Assembly (NCBI GenBank): GCA_021770755.1
Contig: JAETQI010000012.1
Coordinates: 1 to 64,000, forward strand
Length of the DNA stretch: 64,000 nucleotides
Reading direction: 5' to 3'
Origin: Lachnospiraceae bacterium
Lineage (GTDB): Bacteria > Bacillota > Clostridia > Lachnospirales > Lachnospiraceae
Shown here: positions 34,860 through 43,622 of the stretch, piece by piece
Position numbering within the stretch: position 1 is the first letter of the stretch
How the letters are laid out: each line of letters opens with the position of its first letter
The notes under the pieces: generated by a model
The model's input: the letters and a program-made list of their open reading frames with translations, nothing else
Told to the model about the DNA's origin: nothing
The model's database searches: none
Translations under genes and position numbers: made by a program

Positions 34860-36614
34860 ATGAAGCTATGGTGCATGCATCATGCATATGCCATAGCTTT
34901 CCTTTTGATGCTGTGCTGTTTCTTTGGATACAGCATCGGAAAGATCTATGGTTTTACGATCCTGCCGGATGAGTTTGGTTACTGGTCTTATGCGGCTGCG
35001 GCCGCAGGGTATGACTGGTCGGGGATCGTATCGCTGAACTCTTATTATTCTTATGGATACAGTGTCATCCTGGTGCCTGTTTTTATGCTGTTTCAGGATG
35101 GCTTAATGGCATACCGCGCGGCGGTTGCAGTAAACTTTGTGCTGCTGGCAGGGATCGGTTCTATGCTGCAGTATCTGGCAAGGAGGATATTTTCCGGTGA
35201 GGACCGGAAGTTCCTTGCTGTCATTGCGGCAGTATCCGCATTATATCCCACCCTCCTTCTCTATGCCAGGACCACAATGGCAGAGACCTTACTGGTATTT
35301 CTGTATGTACTTGCCGTCGTGCTGCTGTATCAGTATCTGGAGCGCAGGAACGGGTTATGGCTGTTCCTGCTGCTTGCGGTACTTGTATACATACATTTTG
35401 TACATATGCGGACCATTTCGCTGCTGGTGGCAGGAATGTTGTCCGTTTTGTTTGGCAGACTGTTTTGTCCGGCGGATGGCGCAAAGGACAGAAAAGAGCA
35501 GCGCCGCAGGCTGTATCTGTGGATCGTCGCCGGATCAGTGATCCTGTTTGTGATGGGCATGGCTGCCAGAAATATGGTCTTTGACCGGGTCTATGACGGA
35601 TCTTCCGAAGTCTTTCAGGTAAATGATTACCAGGGACAGATCGGAAAACTGCGATACATTCTGACGGCGGAAGGATCCGTCAATCTGATCACCAGCGTGG
35701 CAGGAAAAATATTGTACCTTGGGACGGCAACTTACGGGACTGCCTTCTGGGGATTGTTACATGTGTGGAAAAATGTCAGATCCGGGCAGGAGCGGGGCAA
35801 AAGAGTATTTTGGTGCTTTATCCTGCTGTCGGCGGCGGGGGCGCTGATGGTCAATGCGGTCTATACCGTATATCCCGGACGTGTGGATGCGCTGGCATAT
35901 GGCAGATATCACGAGTATGTATTTCCGGTGCTGATCCTTGCAGGACTGTATGAAATGCGGCATGCGCGCAGATTGTGGCGGGGACTGCTGCTGAATGCCG
36001 GACTGGAACTTGGCATGCTCCTGCCAGTGCTTGGCAGCCTTGGCAGATATCATCAGACGAGCCTGCATGCCTGTATGGTATTTGGGATGAGCTATCTGTA
36101 CGATGCGGAAAATCCCGATCCTGTGAAATTTTATCTAGGGGCGTACGGATTTGGCATCTTGCTGATGGTGATCGTCACGATGCTGGTTGATATCAGCCGC
36201 AAAAAGGAAAAACGCGTACAGGTGCTGTTTCTGATCACTGTCATGGAGATCCTGCTGGCGATACGCGCCTCCGCGGTGGTGACGGACGCGGGCAGCATCG
36301 GTGCATACAGGGATTCTGTTGTCGCGGACAAGATCATACAGCTTACGCAGGCGCAGACACCAAGAAGGGTGCTGTATCTGGACAGCGGCGGTGACAGCGA
36401 TATCGGCAGGATACAGTTTTTGCTGCGGGACAGGAAGATCACTGTCATGGACAAGCGGGACAGTGTGGATGATTACAGCAAGGATGAGATGGGCGCATGG
36501 GATCTGGTGCTGACAGATTATAAGGATGACTACGGCGAAGAGCTGGGCAGGCGGTATGACTATACGCTGTCGAGCGGACATTTCATTCTCTATTACAACA
36601 GGATTCCAAAATAA
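34860..36614 (+). CDS. GT-C-type membrane glycosyltransferase-like protein
   Basis: A 584-residue protein with about 11 membrane helices and a C-terminal extracytoplasmic domain. The first loop holds LPDEFGYWSYAAA followed by SYYSYGYS. The acidic DE in the first external loop is where GT-C (GT39/GT83-like) enzymes have their catalytic Asp, so it probably transfers sugars from polyprenyl-phosphate carriers outside the membrane. A paralogue with the same DE-GYW and YGYG motifs is at 45645. The start is ATG 34860; ATG 34875 is also possible. Confidence 0.65.
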   Translation: MKLWCMHHAYAIAFLLMLCCFFGYSIGKIYGFTILPDEFGYWSYAAAAAGYDWSGIVSLNSYYSYGYSVILVPVFMLFQDGLMAYRAAVAVNFVLLAGIGSMLQYLARRIFSGEDRKFLAVIAAVSALYPTLLLYARTTMAETLLVFLYVLAVVLLYQYLERRNGLWLFLLLAVLVYIHFVHMRTISLLVAGMLSVLFGRLFCPADGAKDRKEQRRRLYLWIVAGSVILFVMGMAARNMVFDRVYDGSSEVFQVNDYQGQIGKLRYILTAEGSVNLITSVAGKILYLGTATYGTAFWGLLHVWKNVRSGQERGKRVFWCFILLSAAGALMVNAVYTVYPGRVDALAYGRYHEYVFPVLILAGLYEMRHARRLWRGLLLNAGLELGMLLPVLGSLGRYHQTSLHACMVFGMSYLYDAENPDPVKFYLGAYGFGILLMVIVTMLVDISRKKEKRVQVLFLITVMEILLAIRASAVVTDAGSIGAYRDSVVADKIIQLTQAQTPRRVLYLDSGGDSDIGRIQFLLRDRKITVMDKRDSVDDYSKDEMGAWDLVLTDYKDDYGEELGRRYDYTLSSGHFILYYNRIPK

Positions 36615-36640
36615 AACAATAGAACTAGCGAGGCGGAAAT

Positions 36641-37135
36641 ATGAAAAAGGTATTGATTATGGCAGCGGCTGTGATATGGACGCTGCTGGCAGCGGTGTCT
36701 GTGCCGGTATATGCGGCGGAAACAAGTACGTCCGTGGCAGGAACCGTGCTGAAAACCAGCACCGATGTGGAGGTGCACCAGGAGGCGTCCGAGACATCGC
36801 CCGTGGCAGCGGCGCTGGAAGCGGAAACTGCAGTCCTGGTGACGGACGCGGATGCAGGAGAGGGCTGGTGCAGGATACAGGTTCAGGAGACTACAGGCTA
36901 CATCAGGGCAGAATATCTGGTGCCGCTTTCCAGCAGCGAGGAGATGGATCTGGAGTTTGAGCAGATCAGCAACAATTACCACATGGTCTTTAACGAGGTG
37001 CAGCAGGTGCAGAAACAGCGGTCACAGACGAAGATGTGGGGTGCCGTCATCGCCGCGCTGACAGTTGCCTTATTTGCGGCAGGCATTATACCCGTGATCA
37101 AGAAGAACAGGGAAGATGAAAAGAACAAAGTATGA
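36641..37135 (+). CDS. Membrane-anchored bacterial SH3-like protein
   Basis: A 164-residue protein with a signal peptide (residues 1-25), an SH3b-like domain (VHQEASETSPVAAALEAETAVLVTD...GWCRIQVQETTGYIRAEYL), a short helix and a C-terminal membrane helix (MWGAVIAALTVALFAAGII) with a charged tail. SH3b domains commonly bind peptidoglycan. It overlaps the next gene by 20 bases and belongs to the same operon. Confidence 0.75.
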   Translation: MKKVLIMAAAVIWTLLAAVSVPVYAAETSTSVAGTVLKTSTDVEVHQEASETSPVAAALEAETAVLVTDADAGEGWCRIQVQETTGYIRAEYLVPLSSSEEMDLEFEQISNNYHMVFNEVQQVQKQRSQTKMWGAVIAALTVALFAAGIIPVIKKNREDEKNKV

Positions 37136-38567
37136 ACAGAAACAATATCGTGAGCGGTCAGAGCTGTATATCCTGTTTCTGGCAGGGATCTATAACCTTG
37201 TATTTGTAGATATCTCCCTGGACGGAATGCCGCTGAGGACGCTGATCCTGCTGCTGGCAGATTTTCTCTGTATCGCTGTGCATATTTACAAAAGGGAGAT
37301 GGCGCTGCCGCGCTGGAAGGAGTGCGGTACGTACGAAAAAGCGATGGCGATCCTATTCGTAGGAATGGCTGTGATCCTGGCGTATTTTGCGATTGCGGAA
37401 TCAGAGCAATTCTGGGCGTGCGTGGACACAGTCGCATTGCTGCTGGTGTATCCGTGCATTTACGGCAGGAAGAAATTTCCGCAGGATATCTTTGGCGTGT
37501 ACAGCGCGTGCAGCAGTGTGATCTGCATTCTGCTCATAGCCTATTATCTGTCCGGCGGGGTCGGGGAGCCGTTCATCGCGCTGCTTCTCAGGGATGGCGC
37601 GTTGGTGTCGTGGCTGGTGCTGAGCATCACAGTGAATTTTATCGCGTACTGTTATCAGGAAAACGCGCAGATGTGGTACGGGTGCCAGATCCTGCTGAAT
37701 GCGTTTCTGCTGGCGATCCAGAAAAATGTGTCCGGGCTGGCTGTCGCGGCGTTGGTGCCCCTGATGATCCCGATATTCTGCAGACCGTCAAAGGAAACAG
37801 TAAAACGGGCAGTGCAGGCAGAACTGATGTATGCATTTCTGGTCTGCAACATGTCCCTGATCACAGGATATACACCGCTGGCGGGCAAGGTCGCCACATA
37901 CGATCTGGAGATCAGCGTGTATATGGAACTGATCCTGGCTGCCGCAAGTATATGGTTTTTGGAAACTTGGGACAGATATGCCAGGAATGCAGCAAAGAAC
38001 GCCACCGTGCCGGAGATGCGGATCTGGTGCAGACAAGCGGTCGCAGCCTGTCTGATCGGCAGTGCCGGGATCCTTACAGCGGCAGAACTCTTTGCCGCGG
38101 AAGAAGCTTCTCCATGGAACCGGGTGGCGCAGATCCTCACAAGCGATATCAGACAGAGCGTTGGATGGCGGTTTGGCCTGTTTGGACAGATGGGGCAGCG
38201 CTTCGGGATCTGGGGCATCGTGATCGCGAGCGTGCTATTTTATATAGGTGTCGTGCGGATCAGCAGGACGAAACGGTGGCATGTGAGGGCGCATAAGCTG
38301 TACCGTCTGATCGCGGCGATCTGTCTGCTACAGGCGATGATTTTGCCGCAGACGATGGCATCGCTGCCGGTCTATGCAGTATTTTTCCTGTTGTTCATGC
38401 AGACACAGGAGGACAAGCCCAGGGACAGACTGCTGCAGAAGGCAGAGGAAGATGACGGAGCTTATGATCAGATCCAGATCGATCTGACGAAGCAGGATGC
38501 GAAGAAAGATGAAGAGAAAGGAGAAAGTGCAGATGAAGCTGATCATTCAGATCCCATGCTACAATGA
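37116..38567 (+). CDS. Multipass membrane protein, possible polymerase/ligase
   Basis: A 483-residue protein with about 11 hydrophobic helices and a charged cytoplasmic tail (residues 425-483, rich in Asp, Glu, Lys). The helix count, a long loop between late helices (AAEEASPWNRVAQILTSD) and the context next to glycosyltransferases recall O-antigen polymerases and ligases. I see no decisive motif. It overlaps the SH3 gene at the start and the GT2 gene by 35 bases at the end. Confidence 0.5.
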   Translation: MKRTKYEQKQYRERSELYILFLAGIYNLVFVDISLDGMPLRTLILLLADFLCIAVHIYKREMALPRWKECGTYEKAMAILFVGMAVILAYFAIAESEQFWACVDTVALLLVYPCIYGRKKFPQDIFGVYSACSSVICILLIAYYLSGGVGEPFIALLLRDGALVSWLVLSITVNFIAYCYQENAQMWYGCQILLNAFLLAIQKNVSGLAVAALVPLMIPIFCRPSKETVKRAVQAELMYAFLVCNMSLITGYTPLAGKVATYDLEISVYMELILAAASIWFLETWDRYARNAAKNATVPEMRIWCRQAVAACLIGSAGILTAAELFAAEEASPWNRVAQILTSDIRQSVGWRFGLFGQMGQRFGIWGIVIASVLFYIGVVRISRTKRWHVRAHKLYRLIAAICLLQAMILPQTMASLPVYAVFFLLFMQTQEDKPRDRLLQKAEEDDGAYDQIQIDLTKQDAKKDEEKGESADEADHSDPMLQ

Positions 38568-39573
38568 GGCGGAAACTTTGGAGATCGCACTGAACGATCT
38601 GCCTAAAAAGCTGGATGGCATTGACCAGATCGAGTATCTGATCATCAATGACGGCAGCAAGGACAACACCGTGGAGGTGGCGAGAAACTGGGGCGTCCAT
38701 CATGTGGTAAACTTCACGCAGAATAAAGGGCTGGCAAAAGGTTTCATGGCAGGGCTGGACGAGTGTCTGCGGCAAGGGGCGGACATCATCGTCAACACGG
38801 ACGCGGACAACCAGTACTGTGCGGAGGACATACAGAAGCTGATCCAGCCGATACTAGACGGCAGGGCTGACTACGTAGTCGGGGCAAGGCCGATCGATGA
38901 GACGGAGCACTTCTCCCTGATCAAGAAAAAATTACAGCATCTGGGGAGCTGGGCAGTGCGGAAAGCATCCAACACGAACATTCCCGATGCGCCCAGCGGA
39001 TTCCGCGCGCTGAGCCGCGAGGCGGCGATGCGCATCAATGTGGTCAACGATTATACATACACGCTGGAGACGATCGTGCAGGCAGGGCGTGAAAAGCTTG
39101 CTATAACGAGCGTTCCGATCCGGACAAACTCCGAGCTGCGCCCTTCGAGGCTGTTCAAGAGCATCTGGAGCTATGTGAAGAAATCCATGGTGACGATCCT
39201 GCGGGCATATATGATGTACAAGCCCCTGAAATTCTTTACTTTCCTGATGATACCGCCTGTGGCGGTCGGGCTTGCCTTTATCATCCGCTATTTTATCTAT
39301 GTGGCGCTCGGTACCGCAAACGGACATGTTCAGTCCCTGATCCTGGCGTGCACCTTGCTGATCATGGGGTTCGAGACTTTTACGATCGGTCTGGTCTCCG
39401 ATGTGATCGCAGCGAACAGACGGCTCCTGCAGGACACGCAGTACCACACGCGCAGGGCAGAGTACGATGCGATATACGCACAGCTCAAGCTCGAGCAGGA
39501 ACCGGTGCGGACATACCATGTTGTGAGCGAGAAGCCGCAGTATGAACAGGAGTATGAGAGTTCTGCTATCTAG
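38533..39573 (+). CDS. Family 2 glycosyltransferase, polyprenyl-phosphate type
   Basis: A 346-residue GT2 enzyme of the dolichol-phosphate-mannose-synthase class. The GT-A core has IQIPCYNEAETL, LIINDGSKDNT and the metal-binding NTDADNQY, then PSGFRALSREAA. Two C-terminal membrane helices follow (FFTFLMIPPVAVGLAFIIRY and SLILACTLLIMGFETFTIG). It probably charges a polyprenyl phosphate for the GT-C proteins. The ATG at 38533 follows AAAGGAG at eight bases; the frame is open from 38497. Confidence 0.88.
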   Translation: MKLIIQIPCYNEAETLEIALNDLPKKLDGIDQIEYLIINDGSKDNTVEVARNWGVHHVVNFTQNKGLAKGFMAGLDECLRQGADIIVNTDADNQYCAEDIQKLIQPILDGRADYVVGARPIDETEHFSLIKKKLQHLGSWAVRKASNTNIPDAPSGFRALSREAAMRINVVNDYTYTLETIVQAGREKLAITSVPIRTNSELRPSRLFKSIWSYVKKSMVTILRAYMMYKPLKFFTFLMIPPVAVGLAFIIRYFIYVALGTANGHVQSLILACTLLIMGFETFTIGLVSDVIAANRRLLQDTQYHTRRAEYDAIYAQLKLEQEPVRTYHVVSEKPQYEQEYESSAI

Positions 39574-39641
39574 CCAAAAGGCTTGATATAGATTTATAAA
39601 TACGCACCTTGACAATTGCATACTTTACATTAGGAAAAATG

Positions 39642-39670
39642 TTGTAATGTACACTCCGAAAGGCTATAAT
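39642..39670 (+). promoter_or_regulatory. Promoter inside cassette A
   Basis: TTGTAA (39642-39647) and a perfect TATAAT (39665-39670) are separated by 17 bases, just inside the left inverted repeat and 38 bases before the remnant's ATG. Confidence 0.6.
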
Positions 39671-39707
39671 GAAATCAAATGATTACAAAAGGCAGGGAGG
39701 GACAGCG

Positions 39708-40306
39708 ATGTTAGGAAGACCGGCTCTCGGATATCAGAACTATGAGGAAGTCATCACAGAAAACATTTTCTATATCGACAGATCACCAATTTTGAAGTCC
39801 GGAGAATATTTCGGAAAATGGTGCGGGGCTGGTTTGACGGAAGTGCGGAAACGGTATACAACGATTTCATCAAGGCGCTGCTGCTGGACGACAAAAAGTA
39901 TATGAACCGATACATGAACAAGGTTGCACTCATGACATTCAGCCATTTCGATACAGGAAACAAGCCGTCGGAATACACAGAACCGGAACGCTTCTATCAT
40001 GGATTTGTGCTGGGACTGATGGTGGAATTGTCAGGCAGATATGCGATGACCTCGAATCGCGAGAGCGGTTTTGGTCGCTACGATGTGATGCTCGAACCGT
40101 TAAATGAAAAAGATGACGCGATCATCATGGAATTCAAGGTGCACGATCCCGAAGATGAAAGGACACTGGATGAGACTGTCCAGAATGCACTGAAACAGAT
40201 CGAAGAAAAGCGCTACAGCGCTGCACTGGAGGCAAAGGGGATCGCACCTGGGCGGATCCGGAAATATGGGTTTGCGTTTCGGGGAAAGGAATGTAGGATC
40301 GGGTAA
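39708..40306 (+). pseudogene. AAA-ATPase/PD-(D/E)XK nuclease remnant
   Basis: The ATG at 39708 (after GGGAGG) starts MLGRPALGYQNYEEVITENIFYID, split here as the N-terminus of the AAA-ATPase-like/PD-(D/E)XK family common in Lachnospiraceae. The Walker motifs and most of the ATPase are missing. From 39818, in another frame, the text resumes with MVRGWFDGSAETVYNDFIKALL and the nuclease domain: GFGRYDVMLEP...AIIMEFKVHD, where Asp and ExK are the catalytic pattern. About two thirds of a usual ~520-residue protein is deleted. Confidence 0.8.
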
Positions 40307-40335
40307 GGGATAAAGTGAATAATTGAATATTAGGG

Positions 40336-40397
40336 AAACTCCTGATGTAAAGTATGCAATTGTCGATGGACAGCAGACTTTATGTTAGGAGTTTTTT
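40336..40397 (+). terminator. Right-end hairpin of cassette A
   Basis: Bases 40336-40353 (AAACTCCTGATGTAAAGT) pair at 15 of 18 positions with 40377-40394, followed by T-rich sequence. The 5' arm is the right inverted repeat of the cassette. The 3' arm contains TTAGGAG (40385-40391), the ribosome-binding site of the following GT4 gene, so the hairpin may both end cassette transcripts and hide that site. Confidence 0.55.
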
Positions 40398-40398
40398 A

Positions 40399-41589
40399 GT
40401 GGATAAAATGGTGGATTATGGACGAAAGAAAAAGCTACTTATTACTGGATCGACATTTCCAAGATGGCATGGGGATACGGAACCACGATTCATATTTGAT
40501 TATGCAGATTCCATGGCAGAATATTATGATGTAACAGTTTTGGTTCCCGCTGCGCCTGGTGCGAAAGACAAGGAAAAGATGTCAAAAGTAAATGTGATAA
40601 GATATCATTATTTTCCAATACACAAATGGGAAACACTCTGTTATCCAGGTGCAATTGTCCCAAGGATAAAAGAGAAGAAAATAAGGATATTTTTAGTTCC
40701 GTTTTTATTTCTTTCCCTTTATTTTCGACTAAAAAAGATTCTTCCAGAATATGATATCGTACATGCACACTGGCTGATTCCGCAGGGAATTGTGCAATCA
40801 TTTTTTAAGGACAAGCCATATATTGTTACAGGGCATGGCGGAGATATATCTTCACTAAACAATGGCATTTTTAAGAGACTAAAAGAAAGGTGTTTGAGTA
40901 GAGCCAAAACAATTACTGTTGTATCTGAATTTAAACAAAAGGAACTTAATAAATATTATCCGAGATATGAAAGTGAAATACTTTCTATGGGTGTTAATAC
41001 CTTATTGTTTGACAGAAAAATAAACTATAGTTCTAATTATTTTAATCAGGGGAATAGGAAAGTTATTTTATATGTTGGAAGACTGGCAGAAATAAAAGGA
41101 GTAGAATATTTGATTCAAGCAATGAAACATGTGGGTGATACCATTTTAGTGATTGTAGGTAATGGTCCAGAAAGAGAGCATTTAGAAGAGCTTGCGAAAA
41201 CCTGTAATGTAGATGTTAAATTTCTGGGTAGTAAGTCGCATGAGGAATTGAAAATAATCTATGCATCTGCAGATGTGCTGGTAGTGCCATCGATTATTGA
41301 TCACAAAGGTGCACAGGAAGGACTGCCAACAGTAATTTTGGAAGCAATGGCATCTGAACTTCCTGTGATAGCAACAAAAACTGGTGGTATACCACAATTA
41401 ATTCAAGATGGTGTAAATGGACTGCTTTGTGAAGAGCGATGTGTCTGGCAGTTAACAGATAATATTTGCAGTTTACTAAATGATCATGATCTGTATGAAA
41501 AAATTGCTGCAAACGGGAAAGAGACAATAAAGGAATATGACTATAGAAATATTGCCCAAAAGTACCACGATATATTAGAAAACTATTAA
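40399..41589 (+). CDS. Family 4 glycosyltransferase
   Basis: A 396-residue GT-B fold glycosyltransferase. The N-terminal half has HAHWLIPQGI and GHGGDISSL. The C-terminal half has VGRLAEIKGVEYLI and the nucleotide-sugar-binding E-x7-E region EGLPTVILEAMASELPVIAT. The GTG at 40399 lies eight bases after AGGAG; ATG 40408 is also possible. It marks the start of the AT-rich glycan locus and is sandwiched between cassettes A and B. Confidence 0.88.
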   Translation: MDKMVDYGRKKKLLITGSTFPRWHGDTEPRFIFDYADSMAEYYDVTVLVPAAPGAKDKEKMSKVNVIRYHYFPIHKWETLCYPGAIVPRIKEKKIRIFLVPFLFLSLYFRLKKILPEYDIVHAHWLIPQGIVQSFFKDKPYIVTGHGGDISSLNNGIFKRLKERCLSRAKTITVVSEFKQKELNKYYPRYESEILSMGVNTLLFDRKINYSSNYFNQGNRKVILYVGRLAEIKGVEYLIQAMKHVGDTILVIVGNGPEREHLEELAKTCNVDVKFLGSKSHEELKIIYASADVLVVPSIIDHKGAQEGLPTVILEAMASELPVIATKTGGIPQLIQDGVNGLLCEERCVWQLTDNICSLLNDHDLYEKIAANGKETIKEYDYRNIAQKYHDILENY

Positions 41590-41612
41590 ATTTTGTACTC
41601 TTGTACGTACCT

Positions 41613-42739
41613 TGACAATTTCATACTTTACATTAGATTGAAAAACTCTTTACGGACAAATCGAACATATGATACAATTATTCCTGACAAACAAGAGAGG
41701 AGAAAGAGTCATATGGGAGATATTGACATCAGTGTCAAAAATTTTATTAAAATCAATTCTGTATTTGCACAGTTGTTTGAAAAAGGCGTCTACCATGGAA
41801 CAGCCCACATAGATAGTGGCAGCTTAAAGGAACTGGATGCCGCAAATCAGGACATGATAGATCGCAGTGATGGAACTTATGAATTGATGGAAAGATTCAG
41901 GGACGCCGAAAAAGTGACAATGCTCTTTAAGGATAATGCAGCGTTTCAGATTATTTTGGGAGTGGAGGGACAGACGGAAGTACATTATTACATGCCGGTA
42001 AGGTGCATGGAGCTTGACGCAGTGACGTATTCTGCCCAGTGTAGGAAAATATCCCAGAGGGCAAAGGAAAATAAAACACTGAAAAAGTATGCGGACGGCG
42101 TGCCAAAGGGCACTAAGATCGTGCCGGTAGTGACGCTCGTATTCTACACAGGAAGCCAGCCGTGGAATGGTCCCAGAAGCCTGTATGACATGCTGGATGT
42201 TCCAGAGGACATGAAAGGCTGGATGCTCCAGGCAACACCGGATTATCAGATGAACCTGATTGATGCAAGACACATGACAAAGGAGCAGATTAATGAATTT
42301 GAAGGTGATCTGAAATCATTTCTGCTGATGTTGCAGGATCATTACGATGAGGAGCAGCTTAAAACAGCCCTTGCAATACACCGGGAAACATGGTATGCTC
42401 TTAGTAAAATCAAAAATGACAAAAGATACGCGGAATATATAGACAAGGTATCTGATAAGGAACTGGAAGGAGGTATATATATGGATGCGACACTGGATTA
42501 TATCGAAAAGCGTGGAGCAAAGCGTGGAGCAGGGTTGGTTGTAGAACTGTATCGGTTACTTGTTAATGACGGACGGACGGATGAATGGAATGAAGCCATA
42601 AGGGACGAGGATAGAATGATCGGTCTGCTTAAAGAGTATTCCCTGCTTGAAGACGATATGTGATGCTGTGGCAGGGAATCAACTGTAAAAATTGAATAGT
42701 ATATATATATAAAATCTGATGCAAAGTATGGAATTGTCA
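41613..42739. mobile_element. Inverted-repeat-bounded cassette B (Rpn nuclease)
   Basis: An 1127-bp segment with 27-bp inverted ends (41613-41639 and 42713-42739, three mismatches), homologous to those of cassette A. It contains one intact Rpn-family gene with its own leader. The interior 41640-42700 is closely similar to 59896-61010 around the second Rpn copy, whereas the ends differ there. The shared ends with different cargo suggest a common mobilising activity acting on the ends. Confidence 0.7.
41713..42663 (+). CDS. Rpn-family recombination-promoting nuclease/putative transposase (copy 1)
   Basis: A 316-residue member of the Rpn/Transposase_31 PD-(D/E)XK family. The nuclease core shows FKDNAAFQIILGVEGQTEVHYYMPVR, with Glu and Gln at the usual Exq position, followed by the conserved VPVVTLVFYTGSQPWNGP. 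The C-terminus has a short KRGAKRG linker and a helical tail ending LLKEYSLLEDDM. GAGAGGAGAAAGAG precedes the ATG at 41713. Rpn proteins in Escherichia coli promote RecA-independent recombination. It lies inside cassette B. Confidence 0.88.
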   Translation: MGDIDISVKNFIKINSVFAQLFEKGVYHGTAHIDSGSLKELDAANQDMIDRSDGTYELMERFRDAEKVTMLFKDNAAFQIILGVEGQTEVHYYMPVRCMELDAVTYSAQCRKISQRAKENKTLKKYADGVPKGTKIVPVVTLVFYTGSQPWNGPRSLYDMLDVPEDMKGWMLQATPDYQMNLIDARHMTKEQINEFEGDLKSFLLMLQDHYDEEQLKTALAIHRETWYALSKIKNDKRYAEYIDKVSDKELEGGIYMDATLDYIEKRGAKRGAGLVVELYRLLVNDGRTDEWNEAIRDEDRMIGLLKEYSLLEDDM

Positions 42740-42758
42740 TAGCTGCATCAGATTTTTT
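42711..42758 (+). terminator. Right-end terminator of cassette B
   Basis: AAAATCTGATGCA (42711-42723) pairs perfectly over 13 bp with TGCATCAGATTTT (42744-42756) around a 20-base loop, followed by TT. The 5' arm and loop are the right inverted repeat itself; the 3' arm lies just outside. It resembles the layout at cassette A. Confidence 0.7.
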
Positions 42759-42816
42759 GTTTTATTTTCGCGATGAGATCAATTGTATGGTGAATCAGAT
42801 TGGAGGAATTACATAG

Positions 42817-43596
42817 ATGGATAAAATTCCAAAGAAAATACATTTTTGCTGGTTGGGTGGTGAAGATTATCCAGAACTGATTCAGAAATGTATCAATTCA
42901 TGGAAAGAAAAATTGCCAGATTATGAAATAAAGTGTTGGAATACAGAGAATTTTGATGTGAATATCTGTCAGTATACGAGAGAGGCGTTTCAGGTAAAAA
43001 AATATGCTTTTGTGAGTGATTATATCAGACTCTATGCGTTATACCATGAAGGGGGAATCTATCTGGATACCGATATAGAGGTGCTAAAAAAATTTGATGA
43101 TTTATTGGAAAATAAAGCGTTTACAGGGTATGAAAAAAATAATTCTGCAGTGGCGACATGGTTGTTTGGAAGCGTAAAAGAAAATCCGATATTTAAAGAG
43201 TTTTTAGCATATTATGATGACCGACCGTTTATTCTGCAAGATGATACATATGATCTGACACCGAATCCCATTCCAATAACGGAGATCTGCGTGAAACATG
43301 GACTGGAGTTAAATGGAAATAGACAGCAGCTCGACTATATTACCATATATCCAAAGGATTACTTCTGTCCATATAACCGGGCAACGGAAGAGTTAAACAT
43401 CACAGAGAATACATATACTATTCATTATTTTAATGGTTCATGGATATCTGAGGAAAAAAGGAAAATCATCGCGAAAAGAAAACAGGTCGTAAAGAAGTAT
43501 GGTAAGCTGGCAGGATATATTTATTATGGATTCGGTGTGATTAAAAGTGATGGAGTGATGCAGTTTATAAAAGAATTGAAGCATGCTTTTCAATAG
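42817..43596 (+). CDS. Family 32 glycosyltransferase (capsular polysaccharide synthesis)
   Basis: A 259-residue protein starting MDKIPKKIHFCWLGG, typical of GT32 and DXD-sugar-binding transferases. The metal-binding motif is in GGIYLDTDIEVLK. No membrane helix. A ribosome-binding site TTGGAGG precedes the ATG. It probably adds one sugar to the repeat unit on the cytoplasmic side. Confidence 0.9.
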   Translation: MDKIPKKIHFCWLGGEDYPELIQKCINSWKEKLPDYEIKCWNTENFDVNICQYTREAFQVKKYAFVSDYIRLYALYHEGGIYLDTDIEVLKKFDDLLENKAFTGYEKNNSAVATWLFGSVKENPIFKEFLAYYDDRPFILQDDTYDLTPNPIPITEICVKHGLELNGNRQQLDYITIYPKDYFCPYNRATEELNITENTYTIHYFNGSWISEEKRKIIAKRKQVVKKYGKLAGYIYYGFGVIKSDGVMQFIKELKHAFQ

Positions 43597-43622
43597 AAAA
43601 AGAAATGAGAGATAATATTACT

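Larger units (their letters stand above)
39611..40364. mobile_element. Inverted-repeat-bounded cassette A (deleted AAA/nuclease gene)
   Basis: A 754-bp segment bounded by inverted repeats: left 39611-39635, right 40340-40364, 25 bp with one mismatch (core GACAATTGCATACTTTACAT). The same ends, slightly diverged, bound cassette B at 41613-42739. Inside is one degenerate nuclease gene. The left end is preceded by TACGCACCTT here and TACGTACCTT in B, so conservation may extend outward. No target-site duplication is obvious. It looks like a small non-autonomous element. Confidence 0.7.

Noticed and set aside
39611-42739. Cassettes A and B as conventional insertion sequences
   Set aside because: No DDE or serine/tyrosine transposase is encoded and no target duplication is visible; only nuclease-fold genes are present.
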